Assembly (NCBI RefSeq): GCF_001686925.1
Contig: NZ_LVEN01000008.1
Location: 146,832 to 210,831 of the forward strand
Direction: 5' to 3'
Length of the DNA: 64,000 nucleotides
From: Flavobacterium piscis
GTDB lineage: Bacteria > Bacteroidota > Bacteroidia > Flavobacteriales > Flavobacteriaceae
Of this stretch, positions 1 to 8,180 are shown one piece after another. Both the position numbers and the translations under genes were made by a program. Position 1 is the first letter of the stretch. The number at the start of each line of letters is the position of its first letter. Below the pieces are notes generated by a model. It ran no database searches. It was given only the letters and a program-made list of their open reading frames with translations, and had not been told where the DNA came from.

Positions 1-2
1 AT

Positions 3-182
3 GTTAACTGGACTACCAAGACCCTAACTTTAGCTGATTTTAAAGATAATTATGGCTTTGGAGATCCTGCCACTACGCTGGATGCTTCTAAAGTTAATGA
101 AATCAAAGTAGGTATAGTGCAATCAGACACACCTAATCCAACCATAATAAAATACGATAATATTAAAGTTCGTTACAAATAA
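3..182 (+). CDS. C-terminal end of an unidentified protein (5' truncated)
   Basis: An open frame enters from the left edge and ends at TAA 180-182, leaving about 59 residues that finish in YDNIKVRYK. The short beta-rich tail ending in a conserved DNIKV strand resembles the last strands of carbohydrate-binding jelly-roll modules. Immediately downstream are two glycoside hydrolase lipoproteins in the same direction, so a carbohydrate-active or glycan-binding protein is the likeliest identity. The start and any catalytic domain lie outside the window, so family assignment is inference only. Confidence 0.5.
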   Translation, partial: VNWTTKTLTLADFKDNYGFGDPATTLDASKVNEIKVGIVQSDTPNPTIIKYDNIKVRYK

Positions 183-213
183 GTAATGATTGTATTTTAA
201 GCTCTAAAGAAAA

Positions 214-243
214 AAGAGGCTGTGATCAAAAAAGCAGCCTCTT
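214..243 (+). terminator. Rho-independent type hairpin after the partial CDS
   Basis: AAGAGGCTG (214-222) pairs with CAGCCTCTT (235-243), a perfect 9-bp stem with a 12-nt A-rich loop, 32 nt after the stop codon. The T-tract on the plus strand is weak, so termination may be partial and read-through into the xylanase gene is possible. Confidence 0.6.
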
Positions 244-311
244 CATAAAACAGAAATTATAAAACAAGAGTATTCGACATAATAAAGGATATTCTAAAAT
301 AAAAAAACAGT

Positions 312-1703
312 ATGAAAATTAAATTTTTATTAGTGCTGGCCAGCTTTTTCTTTTTTCTAAATGCCTGCTCTAAAGACGACAACGAAACTGTTGCTGCTTT
401 AGAAACGCCAGTTGCAAATGCACCAAAAGACGTAAACGATCATGGTTTTAAAGCCAAATGGAACTACGTCTCGAATTCAAAAAGCTATCTTTTGGATGTT
501 TCTACAAACGAAAATTTCAGCACTTTTGTTTCCAACTATCAAGCAAAACCAGTGACCGATTTAAACGAAGTTGTGGTTGGATTAGCAGGCGGAACTCAAT
601 ATTATTATAGAGTGAGAGCCAAAACAGAGACTGAAATTTCAGGATATTCAAATGTTATCAGTGTTGTAACTACAGGTTCCAGCGACATTCCTGAAGATCC
701 TACATTTTTAAAAGTAAAAGCCAATAAACTGGCTAATCCGTTTTTTATTGGTATGGCGATAAAAGCTTCGCAATTGACTACAGGAAGTCCTTATGATGTT
801 ATTTTAAAAAATGAATTCAGTAGTATTTCTGCCGAATACGAAATGAAAATGGATCAGATTTCAACCGCAAGCGGTGTTTACAACTGGACTGTAGCAGATA
901 AAATTGTTGCTTACGGAAATACAAACGGAATCAATGTTCACGGTCATGCTTTGGTATGGCATAATTCAGTACCAACCTGGTTGAAGAATTTTTCAGGTAC
1001 CGATGCCGAATTTGCAGCAGAAGTTAAAAAGTACATTACAGATGTGGTTACACATTATGCAGGAAAAGTAAAATCCTGGGATGTGGTTAACGAAGCTGTA
1101 GATGACAATGGCGGTGCAATGAGAAATACTATTTTTCTTCAGAGAATGGGAGCCAATTATGTGAAAGATTGTTTTCAGTGGGCCAGAAATGCAGCTGTTG
1201 CAGCGGGCGATACCCAATTATTGTTGTTTTATAATGATTATGCAACTTCAACGAATATCCCAAAACAAGATAAAGTTTTTAGTATTGTAGATGATTTAAA
1301 AGCAGGTAATAGTATCGATGGTGTTGGTTTTCAAATGCATAATACCTATTTAAGCCCAACAAAAGCACAAATAGAAACTGATCTTAACAGGGCTGCAGCA
1401 AAAGGTCTGAAAATTCATGTTTCGGAATTAGACATACAAGTCAATCAGTCTAATGACATTACGACTTTTACCAACGAAAGAAGACTGGCTCAAAAAGAAA
1501 AATACAAGGAGATTGTAAAACTTTATAATGCGCTTCCTGCAGCAAATAAATATGCCTTAACTATTTGGGGAATGAAAGATAACGAATCATGGATTCCTTT
1601 TAGTACAGAACTTAACCATCCTGGAAATGACTGGCCTTTATTGTATGACTCCAATTTTGCAATTAAAAGCGCTCATACAGGATTTCTGGAAGGCTTAGAT
1701 TAA
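312..1703 (+). CDS. Endo-1,4-beta-xylanase, GH10, lipoprotein with FnIII module
   Basis: This is a secreted xylan-cleaving lipoprotein of 463 residues. The signal peptide ends in a lipobox LNAC with the lipidated Cys at 19. A fibronectin type III-like module follows at about 31-120, ending in SNVISVVTT, and a GH10 (beta/alpha)8 domain fills about 135-463. The GH10 signatures are clear: WDVVNEAVDD carries the acid/base Glu261 and HVSELDIQV the nucleophile Glu372; HGHALVWH precedes them. The enzyme is probably surface-anchored and releases xylo-oligosaccharides. A GH16 lipoprotein follows after a 54-nt gap, which suggests co-transcription in a hemicellulose or beta-glucan utilisation locus whose SusC/D genes would lie to the left of the window. 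Function is firm from motifs; exact substrate is inference. Confidence 0.93.
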   Translation: MKIKFLLVLASFFFFLNACSKDDNETVAALETPVANAPKDVNDHGFKAKWNYVSNSKSYLLDVSTNENFSTFVSNYQAKPVTDLNEVVVGLAGGTQYYYRVRAKTETEISGYSNVISVVTTGSSDIPEDPTFLKVKANKLANPFFIGMAIKASQLTTGSPYDVILKNEFSSISAEYEMKMDQISTASGVYNWTVADKIVAYGNTNGINVHGHALVWHNSVPTWLKNFSGTDAEFAAEVKKYITDVVTHYAGKVKSWDVVNEAVDDNGGAMRNTIFLQRMGANYVKDCFQWARNAAVAAGDTQLLLFYNDYATSTNIPKQDKVFSIVDDLKAGNSIDGVGFQMHNTYLSPTKAQIETDLNRAAAKGLKIHVSELDIQVNQSNDITTFTNERRLAQKEKYKEIVKLYNALPAANKYALTIWGMKDNESWIPFSTELNHPGNDWPLLYDSNFAIKSAHTGFLEGLD

Positions 1704-1757
1704 TTACCTAAAAGATAATGCTTTACTTCAACTATTAATTAACCAAAAAATTAAATT

Positions 1758-2684
1758 ATGAAAAAATTAAATTTAATAGCATTAACAGTGACCTGTGTAT
1801 TAAGTTTAGGATTTGCTTCCTGCGCAGATGACGTAAGTCCAACTGCAAAAGAGCAATCAGCAAGCTTAAATACAAAAAGTAGTACAAACAAAGTAGCAGG
1901 TGCGCCATGGGTCAAACAATTTGAAGATACATTTAATGTAGGCTCAAGTTTGTCTCAATGGACAAAGGAACAACGTGCAGATTATAATTCGTGGTATTGC
2001 GATTATTCAAGCTCAGTTCCAACGACACAATGGAGAGACGGAAAACAATGTTTGGAAATCAAGACAACAAAATTGAGCACGTACAAGTATCAATCCGGGT
2101 TCATTTCGTCTAATTACCAATACAAACCTGAAAATAATACAGAGTATATGCTTTCTGCCAATATTAAACTAGTAGCGATGGAGGGCGGAACTTATAAATC
2201 ATTTACAGAAACTTACGGTGCCTGGCCTGCGTTCTGGTCTGTGCAGCAAAATGGATGGCCAACCAAAGGAGAAATCGATATTTTGGAAGCTTACTCTTTT
2301 GCACCCAATGCAAGTCGTTATACATCCAATGTTTTTTATGGAACTTCTCCAGGAGCAAATCTATTAGGAAACTCCGCAGAAAGAAACTATCCTGCTAATT
2401 TTAATTTAAACGGAAATAACGGATGGCATTTATATGAGTCCTTCTGGAAAATGAAAAACAATGTTGTAACGGTAACCATAAAGGTTGACAATGTCACTGT
2501 TGCAGAATATACTAACAGCAGCGTTTCTAATCTTAATTTTAATAATTTTGGAAATCATTCTATTATTTTCAATATGAATGTAGGATCCAAAGATTCTAAT
2601 TTCATTGACCCTAATAAAATTAAATTATTTTCAACTGTAATGATGTGGGTAGATGATGTAACTGTTTATAAAAGAGCAATTTAA
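1758..2684 (+). CDS. GH16 family beta-glucanase-like lipoprotein
   Basis: A 308-residue exported lipoprotein (signal peptide ending FASC, Cys 22). The GH16 catalytic signature ExDxxE is present in WPTKGEIDILEAY, with Glu172 as nucleophile, Asp174 and Glu177 as acid/base. The upstream AWPAFWSV segment and the C-terminal MMWVDDVTVY strand are typical of the GH16 jelly roll, so the length is close to a lone catalytic domain. Known GH16 substrates include laminarin, lichenan, xyloglucan, agarose and carrageenan; the neighbouring GH10 xylanase makes a plant-type beta-glucan plausible, but the sequence alone does not decide. A strong terminator follows, so this gene closes the operon. Confidence 0.85.
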   Translation: MKKLNLIALTVTCVLSLGFASCADDVSPTAKEQSASLNTKSSTNKVAGAPWVKQFEDTFNVGSSLSQWTKEQRADYNSWYCDYSSSVPTTQWRDGKQCLEIKTTKLSTYKYQSGFISSNYQYKPENNTEYMLSANIKLVAMEGGTYKSFTETYGAWPAFWSVQQNGWPTKGEIDILEAYSFAPNASRYTSNVFYGTSPGANLLGNSAERNYPANFNLNGNNGWHLYESFWKMKNNVVTVTIKVDNVTVAEYTNSSVSNLNFNNFGNHSIIFNMNVGSKDSNFIDPNKIKLFSTVMMWVDDVTVYKRAI

Positions 2685-2734
2685 TTAATACTGAATCAGT
2701 ATATGTTTAAAAAATATTTTTTTAGATAAAGTAG

Positions 2735-2773
2735 AAACCTCCATAAATCATTTTTGATTTTTGGAGGTTTTTT
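2735..2773 (+). terminator. Rho-independent terminator after the GH16 gene
   Basis: AAACCTCCA (2735-2743) pairs with TGGAGGTTT (2762-2770), followed by a T-run. It lies between convergent genes; the A-rich left flank is weaker on the minus strand, so it primarily serves the plus-strand glycoside hydrolase genes. Confidence 0.8.
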
Positions 2774-2822
2774 ATATGATCCAATTTTAGAATTGCCCTC
2801 TTAATGCCAATGTTTTGGTCAA

Positions 2823-3641
2823 TTATTTCACCAAATATTTTTTCTGAATTTGTTTTTTGACTTTTTTATCAATGCCATATTCTACTAATAGCATTTTATC
2901 AATACTGCCATATTTCTTGATAGCCGCATTCCAGGCTGATTCCAGGTAAGCTTGTTTTACGCCCATTAATTTTGCCATTCTTTCTTCCGGAATTCCGTAG
3001 GCTTTGTATTTGCTTAAATCTGTTTTTGCGATGGCCTCATTAGATCTTAAATAATCTTTCATGATTTCTTCATCAGATACATCTAAAACATGCAACAATA
3101 AAGAAGAAGCAAATCCAGTTCTGTCTTTACCAGCTGTACAATGAAACAAAACCACAGTTTCTTTTTTCTTCACTTCATCAAAGAAAGGCTTAAAGTCTTT
3201 TGCGCTTTCTGCAAATCCTTGGTTAGCAACAATCATTAGAGAATCTACCTGAGCTTCGTTGAATGTTGGTGCCATCATTACTTTCATAAATTGCCCCATT
3301 TCTTTACCATTAATAGAACCGATATTAGCTCTTTTAATTTCAATTTTTTCCCCTGCCGGAATAAAATCAGGATCTTTTTTTATTTCGTCATCGTTTCTAA
3401 AATCTACTATTGTATTGATGTGTAAAGCATCAAATTTGGCAACATCTGAAGGTGTTAATTTGGAGAAGTTTCCAGAGCGATAAATAATTCCTTCCTTGAT
3501 TTTTTTGCCTTCTTTATTTTGAATTCCCGATAGTGATCTAAAATTTGGACTGTTTTCGATATCCATATTTTTTTGAGCCTGCCCTTGAAAAGCAATGATT
3601 AAAAAGAGTGCTGTAGTACGTAAAAGAGTTTGAGTTTTCAT
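2823..3641 (-). CDS. Exported tyrosine/dual-specificity-type phosphatase (CX5R)
   Basis: A 272-residue protein with an N-terminal signal peptide ending near FQGQAQ and a cysteine-dependent phosphatase signature HCTAGKDRTG: catalytic Cys168 and phosphate-binding Arg174. The conserved N-terminal pattern NFRSLSG and IYRSGNF, and the DFRNDDE strand, match the bacterial Tyr_phosphatase_3 family (relatives of MptpB and LipA), which hydrolyse phospho-Tyr/Ser or phosphoinositides. It is predicted to be periplasmic or surface-exposed. It starts 99 nt downstream of a TonB-dependent receptor on the same strand, so the pair is probably co-transcribed; a role in dephosphorylating an extracellular phosphoester before or after uptake is inference. 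Confidence 0.85.
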   Translation of the reverse strand: MKTQTLLRTTALFLIIAFQGQAQKNMDIENSPNFRSLSGIQNKEGKKIKEGIIYRSGNFSKLTPSDVAKFDALHINTIVDFRNDDEIKKDPDFIPAGEKIEIKRANIGSINGKEMGQFMKVMMAPTFNEAQVDSLMIVANQGFAESAKDFKPFFDEVKKKETVVLFHCTAGKDRTGFASSLLLHVLDVSDEEIMKDYLRSNEAIAKTDLSKYKAYGIPEERMAKLMGVKQAYLESAWNAAIKKYGSIDKMLLVEYGIDKKVKKQIQKKYLVK

Positions 3642-3740
3642 ATTTAATTATTTTGAAATTAGAAATTAGAATTTTAATGCAAACTGAAAATAGCAGCTTG
3701 CATATAGTATTATTTAAAAGTGTTTGAAAAGAAATGAATC

Positions 3741-6596
3741 TTATAAAATCTGGTATTTAAAACCTAACTGACCATTGATAGATGACCATTCGCTGTTGGT
3801 GATTCTACCTTCGTTATTCCCCAGAAATTGTTTGAATGGCTCATTAGTAAGATTTCTAACTTCCATAAAAACTTTGATTTTATTGCTGATAGAATAATCT
3901 GCAGAGAAATCAACTGTGAAATTTTGCATAGCAGAAATATAATAATCCGGACCTAAATTTTGATTGATCGTTTCTACTGATTTTCCTCTGTAATTTCCTG
4001 CGATTCTAAACATGAAACCATATTTTTCGTAGAAAAGCGAAGAGTTAAACAACAACTTAGATTGATTTGGAAGTGTAGTTTCATCTGTAGCAGTTACATT
4101 TCCTTGTGCATCATATCGGGAAACTTCTAATTTTGATTTAATAATTGAAGTATTAAAATCGATTCCAAATCCGCCCCAGAAGCCATTCCATTCTGTAAAT
4201 CTTTTGGTGATTCCAAATTCAAAGCCTAATAAACTGGCGTCCTTAATGTTTTTTGGCTGCGTAACGATATAATTAACGTTATTGATTCTTTCTGCTGAAA
4301 TATCCCTGAAAATATAGTCGCTAATATCTTTATAGAAAACACCCGCCGTAATCAATCCAATATCTTTTAAGAAATACTCTCCCATAAAATCTAAATTATT
4401 AGAAAAAGTAGGTTTTAAATCTGTATTTCCTCTGGTAATTTTTGGAACTCCAGCGGTCACATCAATAATTTCACTCGGATTTAAATCGGGTAAATTTGGT
4501 CTTGAAAAAGTTCTGGTATAAGCCGCTCTGAAATTGATGTTTTCATTGAAAGCATATTTCAAATGTACCATTGGCAAGAACGCATTATACGATGATGTTT
4601 TGGTAATTGGTGTCGCTACTTTAGTTTGCGAATCATAAGCGGTACTGCTCATCGTCACATTTGTTTCTTCGTTTCTGGCGCCTGCAATGATTTTTGTTTT
4701 TTCAGATAAATCATAAACTCCCATAACATAAGCGCTGAAAACATTTTCTTCGCCTTTAAACTTTGTTGTTACATTAGAGGCCGGAGAATAATCTGCAAAG
4801 CCATTTGCTTTTAAGTAGGATGGCGTGAAAATATCAAACAATTGATTTTTTGTAATTGGGTTTACAATTAAATTATTGAATGGATTTCCAATTTCTGAAA
4901 AGTAATTATTTGCATTTGGATAAGGTTCTGTTTGTAAATTGCTCATCGGAAGTAAGGCTGGCGAACCCGGAATTCCTAAAGCGGCACCTGGCAAATAAAC
5001 GATTGGCGTTTGCTGTCCTTGATAATCCTTGAATCTTAATTTTGAACCTGCTTTAATTATAAATCTGTCGGTAGCATCATAATTAAAATTAATTTGCCCC
5101 ACTTTATCATGATCTCTTTGGTCCAATTGGGTAATGACCAATTGTTGTAAAGTTAATCTTGTCGGATCCATAACATCCGTTGGATTCGTCAATTTTGGAT
5201 CGATGTTGTAAATGTTTACACCATTTCCATCAGGAGAATCAAAAGTATTATATACCGCTCCGTCAGATGATCTTACACCAAAATCGCCAACCAACTTTTG
5301 AGAAAACTGTGCAATTGGTAATCCTCTCATATCCGAAGGCATGTTTGGAGGAGTGTCTAAAAGATACGTCATTTCGTTATTGGCAAACGACCAGTCAAAT
5401 TTCAATTTAGAACCAATTCTGTGTTCTCCGCCAATTTCTACTCCATTTAAATCTGTTTTATAATCAGAATAACGGTAGCTAAAAGTGTATCTCTTTTTAG
5501 CAAAGTCATAGAAAGATTCATAAACCGGACGCACATCCCTGAATTTATCATACAAGAATTTTCCGAAAAACTTATTCTTATCGTTCAATTCAAAATCAAT
5601 TCCACCGCTTATTGCTTTTGTAGTTCTTTGCCCAAAATATCTTTTAGCATTAACGGTATTAATGCCATATTTTTGAGATTGAACGGGCGCATTAATGTTG
5701 TAATCAACCACCATTTCATCGGTAGCAAAATTTCTGTCCCAAATAGAAGCCGCCAATACAATCCCCAATTTATCTTTAAAGAATCTTTGTCCGTAAACTA
5801 AAGAGGCATTATAAGAACCTTTTTCAGCTTTTTGATTGTAACCGCCTCCAAGACTCGCGTTCAGCATTGTTTTTTTAGGAGCCGTTCTGGAGATAAAATT
5901 CACAGATCCTCCAATGGCATCGCCTTCCATATCAGGAGTTATCGCTTTTGATAACTGAATGTACTGAATCATTTCAGTCGGAATAGCATCCAGAAGTGTG
6001 TTTCTCGTTCCCATTACAGAGGCACTTGGCAATCTTGTTCCGTTGTATAAAGTCGATGTCCATCCATAAGGCGTTCCTCGAACACTCACCTGATTGGCTT
6101 CTCCGTGGTAACGGTTTACACTAACACTTGGCATTCTTTGCACCGCTTCAGCAGCGTTGCGGTCTGGTAGTTTTCCAACAGCATCTGCAGAAAGCACATC
6201 CATAATGGCCAAGGATTTCTTTTTCATGCTTAAGGCTTTAATTTGAGAAGGTCCGGTAAAACCTTTTACAATAATTTCTTTTAATGCTCCTTCTTCTGCA
6301 GCAAGAGTAACCGTTCCCAGATTATTAATACCCGAAACTAATTTTATTTCTTTGGTAATCGTTTGGTATCCCATATAACTAAATGAGACTGTAAGCTTTT
6401 CTCCGGATAAATTCGAAACTTGGAAATTACCATCAAAGTCTGTCGAGGTTCCCGTTTTTCTTTCTAAAATAGAAATATTTACTCCTGGTAAAAACGTTTT
6501 TCCATCAGAAACTTTTCCGATCATTGAAGCATAATTTTGCGCTATAAGTTGATTTCCGGATAAAATCAAAGCAAATAACAATAGTAGTTTTTTCAT
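3741..6596 (-). CDS. TonB-dependent receptor with carboxypeptidase-like N-domain
   Basis: A 951-residue outer-membrane receptor. It has a signal peptide ending NQLIAQ, a CarboxypepD_reg-like beta domain at about 24-110 (GKTFLPGVNISI, DFDGNF), a plug domain at about 120-240 with the PDRNAAEAVQRMPSV signature and VRGTPYG, and a C-terminal beta-barrel ending in a hydrophobic strand and aromatic/aliphatic terminus (GFKYQIL). This plug signature belongs to the large group of Bacteroidota receptors that work without a SusD partner; no SusD-like gene is adjacent. It sits between a membrane-bound AraC regulator upstream and an exported phosphatase downstream, all on the minus strand, suggesting uptake of a phosphorylated compound or phosphate source. 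Substrate is not readable from sequence. Confidence 0.9.
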   Translation of the reverse strand: MKKLLLLFALILSGNQLIAQNYASMIGKVSDGKTFLPGVNISILERKTGTSTDFDGNFQVSNLSGEKLTVSFSYMGYQTITKEIKLVSGINNLGTVTLAAEEGALKEIIVKGFTGPSQIKALSMKKKSLAIMDVLSADAVGKLPDRNAAEAVQRMPSVSVNRYHGEANQVSVRGTPYGWTSTLYNGTRLPSASVMGTRNTLLDAIPTEMIQYIQLSKAITPDMEGDAIGGSVNFISRTAPKKTMLNASLGGGYNQKAEKGSYNASLVYGQRFFKDKLGIVLAASIWDRNFATDEMVVDYNINAPVQSQKYGINTVNAKRYFGQRTTKAISGGIDFELNDKNKFFGKFLYDKFRDVRPVYESFYDFAKKRYTFSYRYSDYKTDLNGVEIGGEHRIGSKLKFDWSFANNEMTYLLDTPPNMPSDMRGLPIAQFSQKLVGDFGVRSSDGAVYNTFDSPDGNGVNIYNIDPKLTNPTDVMDPTRLTLQQLVITQLDQRDHDKVGQINFNYDATDRFIIKAGSKLRFKDYQGQQTPIVYLPGAALGIPGSPALLPMSNLQTEPYPNANNYFSEIGNPFNNLIVNPITKNQLFDIFTPSYLKANGFADYSPASNVTTKFKGEENVFSAYVMGVYDLSEKTKIIAGARNEETNVTMSSTAYDSQTKVATPITKTSSYNAFLPMVHLKYAFNENINFRAAYTRTFSRPNLPDLNPSEIIDVTAGVPKITRGNTDLKPTFSNNLDFMGEYFLKDIGLITAGVFYKDISDYIFRDISAERINNVNYIVTQPKNIKDASLLGFEFGITKRFTEWNGFWGGFGIDFNTSIIKSKLEVSRYDAQGNVTATDETTLPNQSKLLFNSSLFYEKYGFMFRIAGNYRGKSVETINQNLGPDYYISAMQNFTVDFSADYSISNKIKVFMEVRNLTNEPFKQFLGNNEGRITNSEWSSINGQLGFKYQIL

Positions 6597-6815
6597 TGTG
6601 TGTAGTTAATTTTTATTTTCTGCTGCAAAACTATCTGATGGTTATTTTCCGGAAGTCTTTTTAAATTTAGGCGTACAAAAAAGACTAAAATTGTTTTTAA
6701 GTAATTGATTATTAGTTATTTGTGAATAATATCAAATGGTTAACTAAATATGAAGGACTTGTTATTCTGAAATTCAATTGGATATGGAAATACTTTTCTT
6801 ATAAAAAAACAGGCT

Positions 6816-7913
6816 TTACGAGAATGCATTTTCTGATGATAAAGCTTCTTCAAGTACTTTTTTGTAATCACTTGGAGTTGCTCCGGTAATTTGTTTGAAA
6901 TATTTATAAAAAGTCGATTTGTTTTTAAATCCGCTTTCGTAACCAATCGTAACAAAATTGGCGTCTTGTTTTTTATCAATTAATCTTTTGGCTTCTTCAA
7001 CTCTTAATGAGTTTATATATTGATAGAAATTAGTTTTCAATTCGACATTGAGCGCTTGAGTGATTTTTACTTTCGAAATATTTAAATCGGAAGAAAGTTT
7101 GTCCAGATTAAATTCAGAATCAAGATGGCCTTTTTTGGTTTTGAAATAAGATTGAACGGCGTTGATAATCTCATTCATTTCATCTGATTTCAATTCGTAG
7201 TTTTTATATTTTTCTTCGTTTTTAAGTTCAATGACCAGTTTTTGAATCTCAAAAAATATCGCAAAGCGTATGTGAATGACGTAAATGAAGATAAAGAGCA
7301 TCAGGCAATAATAAACAAAACGAAGGTTTATGATCATCTCCATATTAAAAGCCAAAAGCAAAAGTCCCAAAACAGTTAATATTCCTAAAGAACAGTAAAC
7401 ACTTCCAATAACTTTTACGATGCTGATTTTTAAATTAAAGATTCGGGAAGGATCTGGTTGCGAAGAGCGGATATACTTCAAACAATAAATACTATAACCC
7501 AGGAAAGTGGGAATTAAAAGCAGCATCACGATAAGGTTAGAAAGTTTGATGATTTTTGGGAATACCGGATTGCTTACCGCAATAAAGACTATAATAATAT
7601 TGAAGGCAAAACCTATAAAGAACGGAATGCAATGGTAACAGATTTTTCGGGTTGAAATGGGTTTACCAAAGACCGAAAGCATATAAAAATAAAGCAACGG
7701 ACCGTAGAGGAAAGAGAAACTCCCGTGCAGTTTTTCAAACAGATTGGCATCCTGATAAAAGAAGAGTATGGAGATCTTATATATAAGGTGAAAGAATATT
7801 GTTCCGAAAAAGAGACTAAGGTAAAAATCTTCCTGCCTGAATTTTTTATTAAAAAAGATTAATAAAGCAGTAATTAAGGATTGAATCGAGGTTAAGTAAA
7901 GAAGGAATAACAT
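6816..7913 (-). CDS. Membrane-bound AraC-family transcriptional regulator
   Basis: A 365-residue protein with about seven hydrophobic helices over residues 1-225 (for example LFLLYLTSIQSLITALLIFF and FFIGFAFNIIIVFIAV) followed by a cytosolic linker and a C-terminal AraC/XylS double helix-turn-helix at about 260-355 (IGYESGFKNKSTFYKYFK, TGATPSDYKK). Such polytopic AraC proteins are common in Flavobacteriia, where the membrane half presumably senses a signal and the tail binds DNA. It lies 219 nt upstream of the TonB-dependent receptor in the same direction, so regulation of that receptor-phosphatase unit is the natural inference. The signal is unknown. Confidence 0.85.
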   Translation of the reverse strand: MLFLLYLTSIQSLITALLIFFNKKFRQEDFYLSLFFGTIFFHLIYKISILFFYQDANLFEKLHGSFSFLYGPLLYFYMLSVFGKPISTRKICYHCIPFFIGFAFNIIIVFIAVSNPVFPKIIKLSNLIVMLLLIPTFLGYSIYCLKYIRSSQPDPSRIFNLKISIVKVIGSVYCSLGILTVLGLLLLAFNMEMIINLRFVYYCLMLFIFIYVIHIRFAIFFEIQKLVIELKNEEKYKNYELKSDEMNEIINAVQSYFKTKKGHLDSEFNLDKLSSDLNISKVKITQALNVELKTNFYQYINSLRVEEAKRLIDKKQDANFVTIGYESGFKNKSTFYKYFKQITGATPSDYKKVLEEALSSENAFS

Positions 7914-8180
7914 AATAAGTTGTATTGATAAACAAAGCTAGGCTATGATAATTATCAAAAGGTTACCAAAAGATTAAGCTACCTGAACGTTAGCTATTAG
8001 ACAGTCATTTTAGTTTTCATTTTTGAGGAAATTTATAAAAATGAAATTGCAGTAAAAATCCTTTTTGAGGACAATATCAAAAAACATTTTGATTTATTTT
8101 AGTTTAATCACATGATTAATTAAATTTGATGTTAAAAACATTAAGAAAGTAGAAAAGCTTTTTTAGATAATAGTAAATAC

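Noticed and set aside
312..2684. Complete polysaccharide utilisation locus
   Set aside because: Only two enzymes and a partial CDS are visible; no SusC/SusD pair or hybrid regulator lies next to them, and the TonB receptor at 3.7-6.6 kb is convergent and of a SusD-independent type.
6740..6979. A 79-codon minus-strand frame overlapping the end of the membrane AraC gene
   Set aside because: It lies in a different frame within the AraC DNA-binding domain, whose own frame is strongly conserved.
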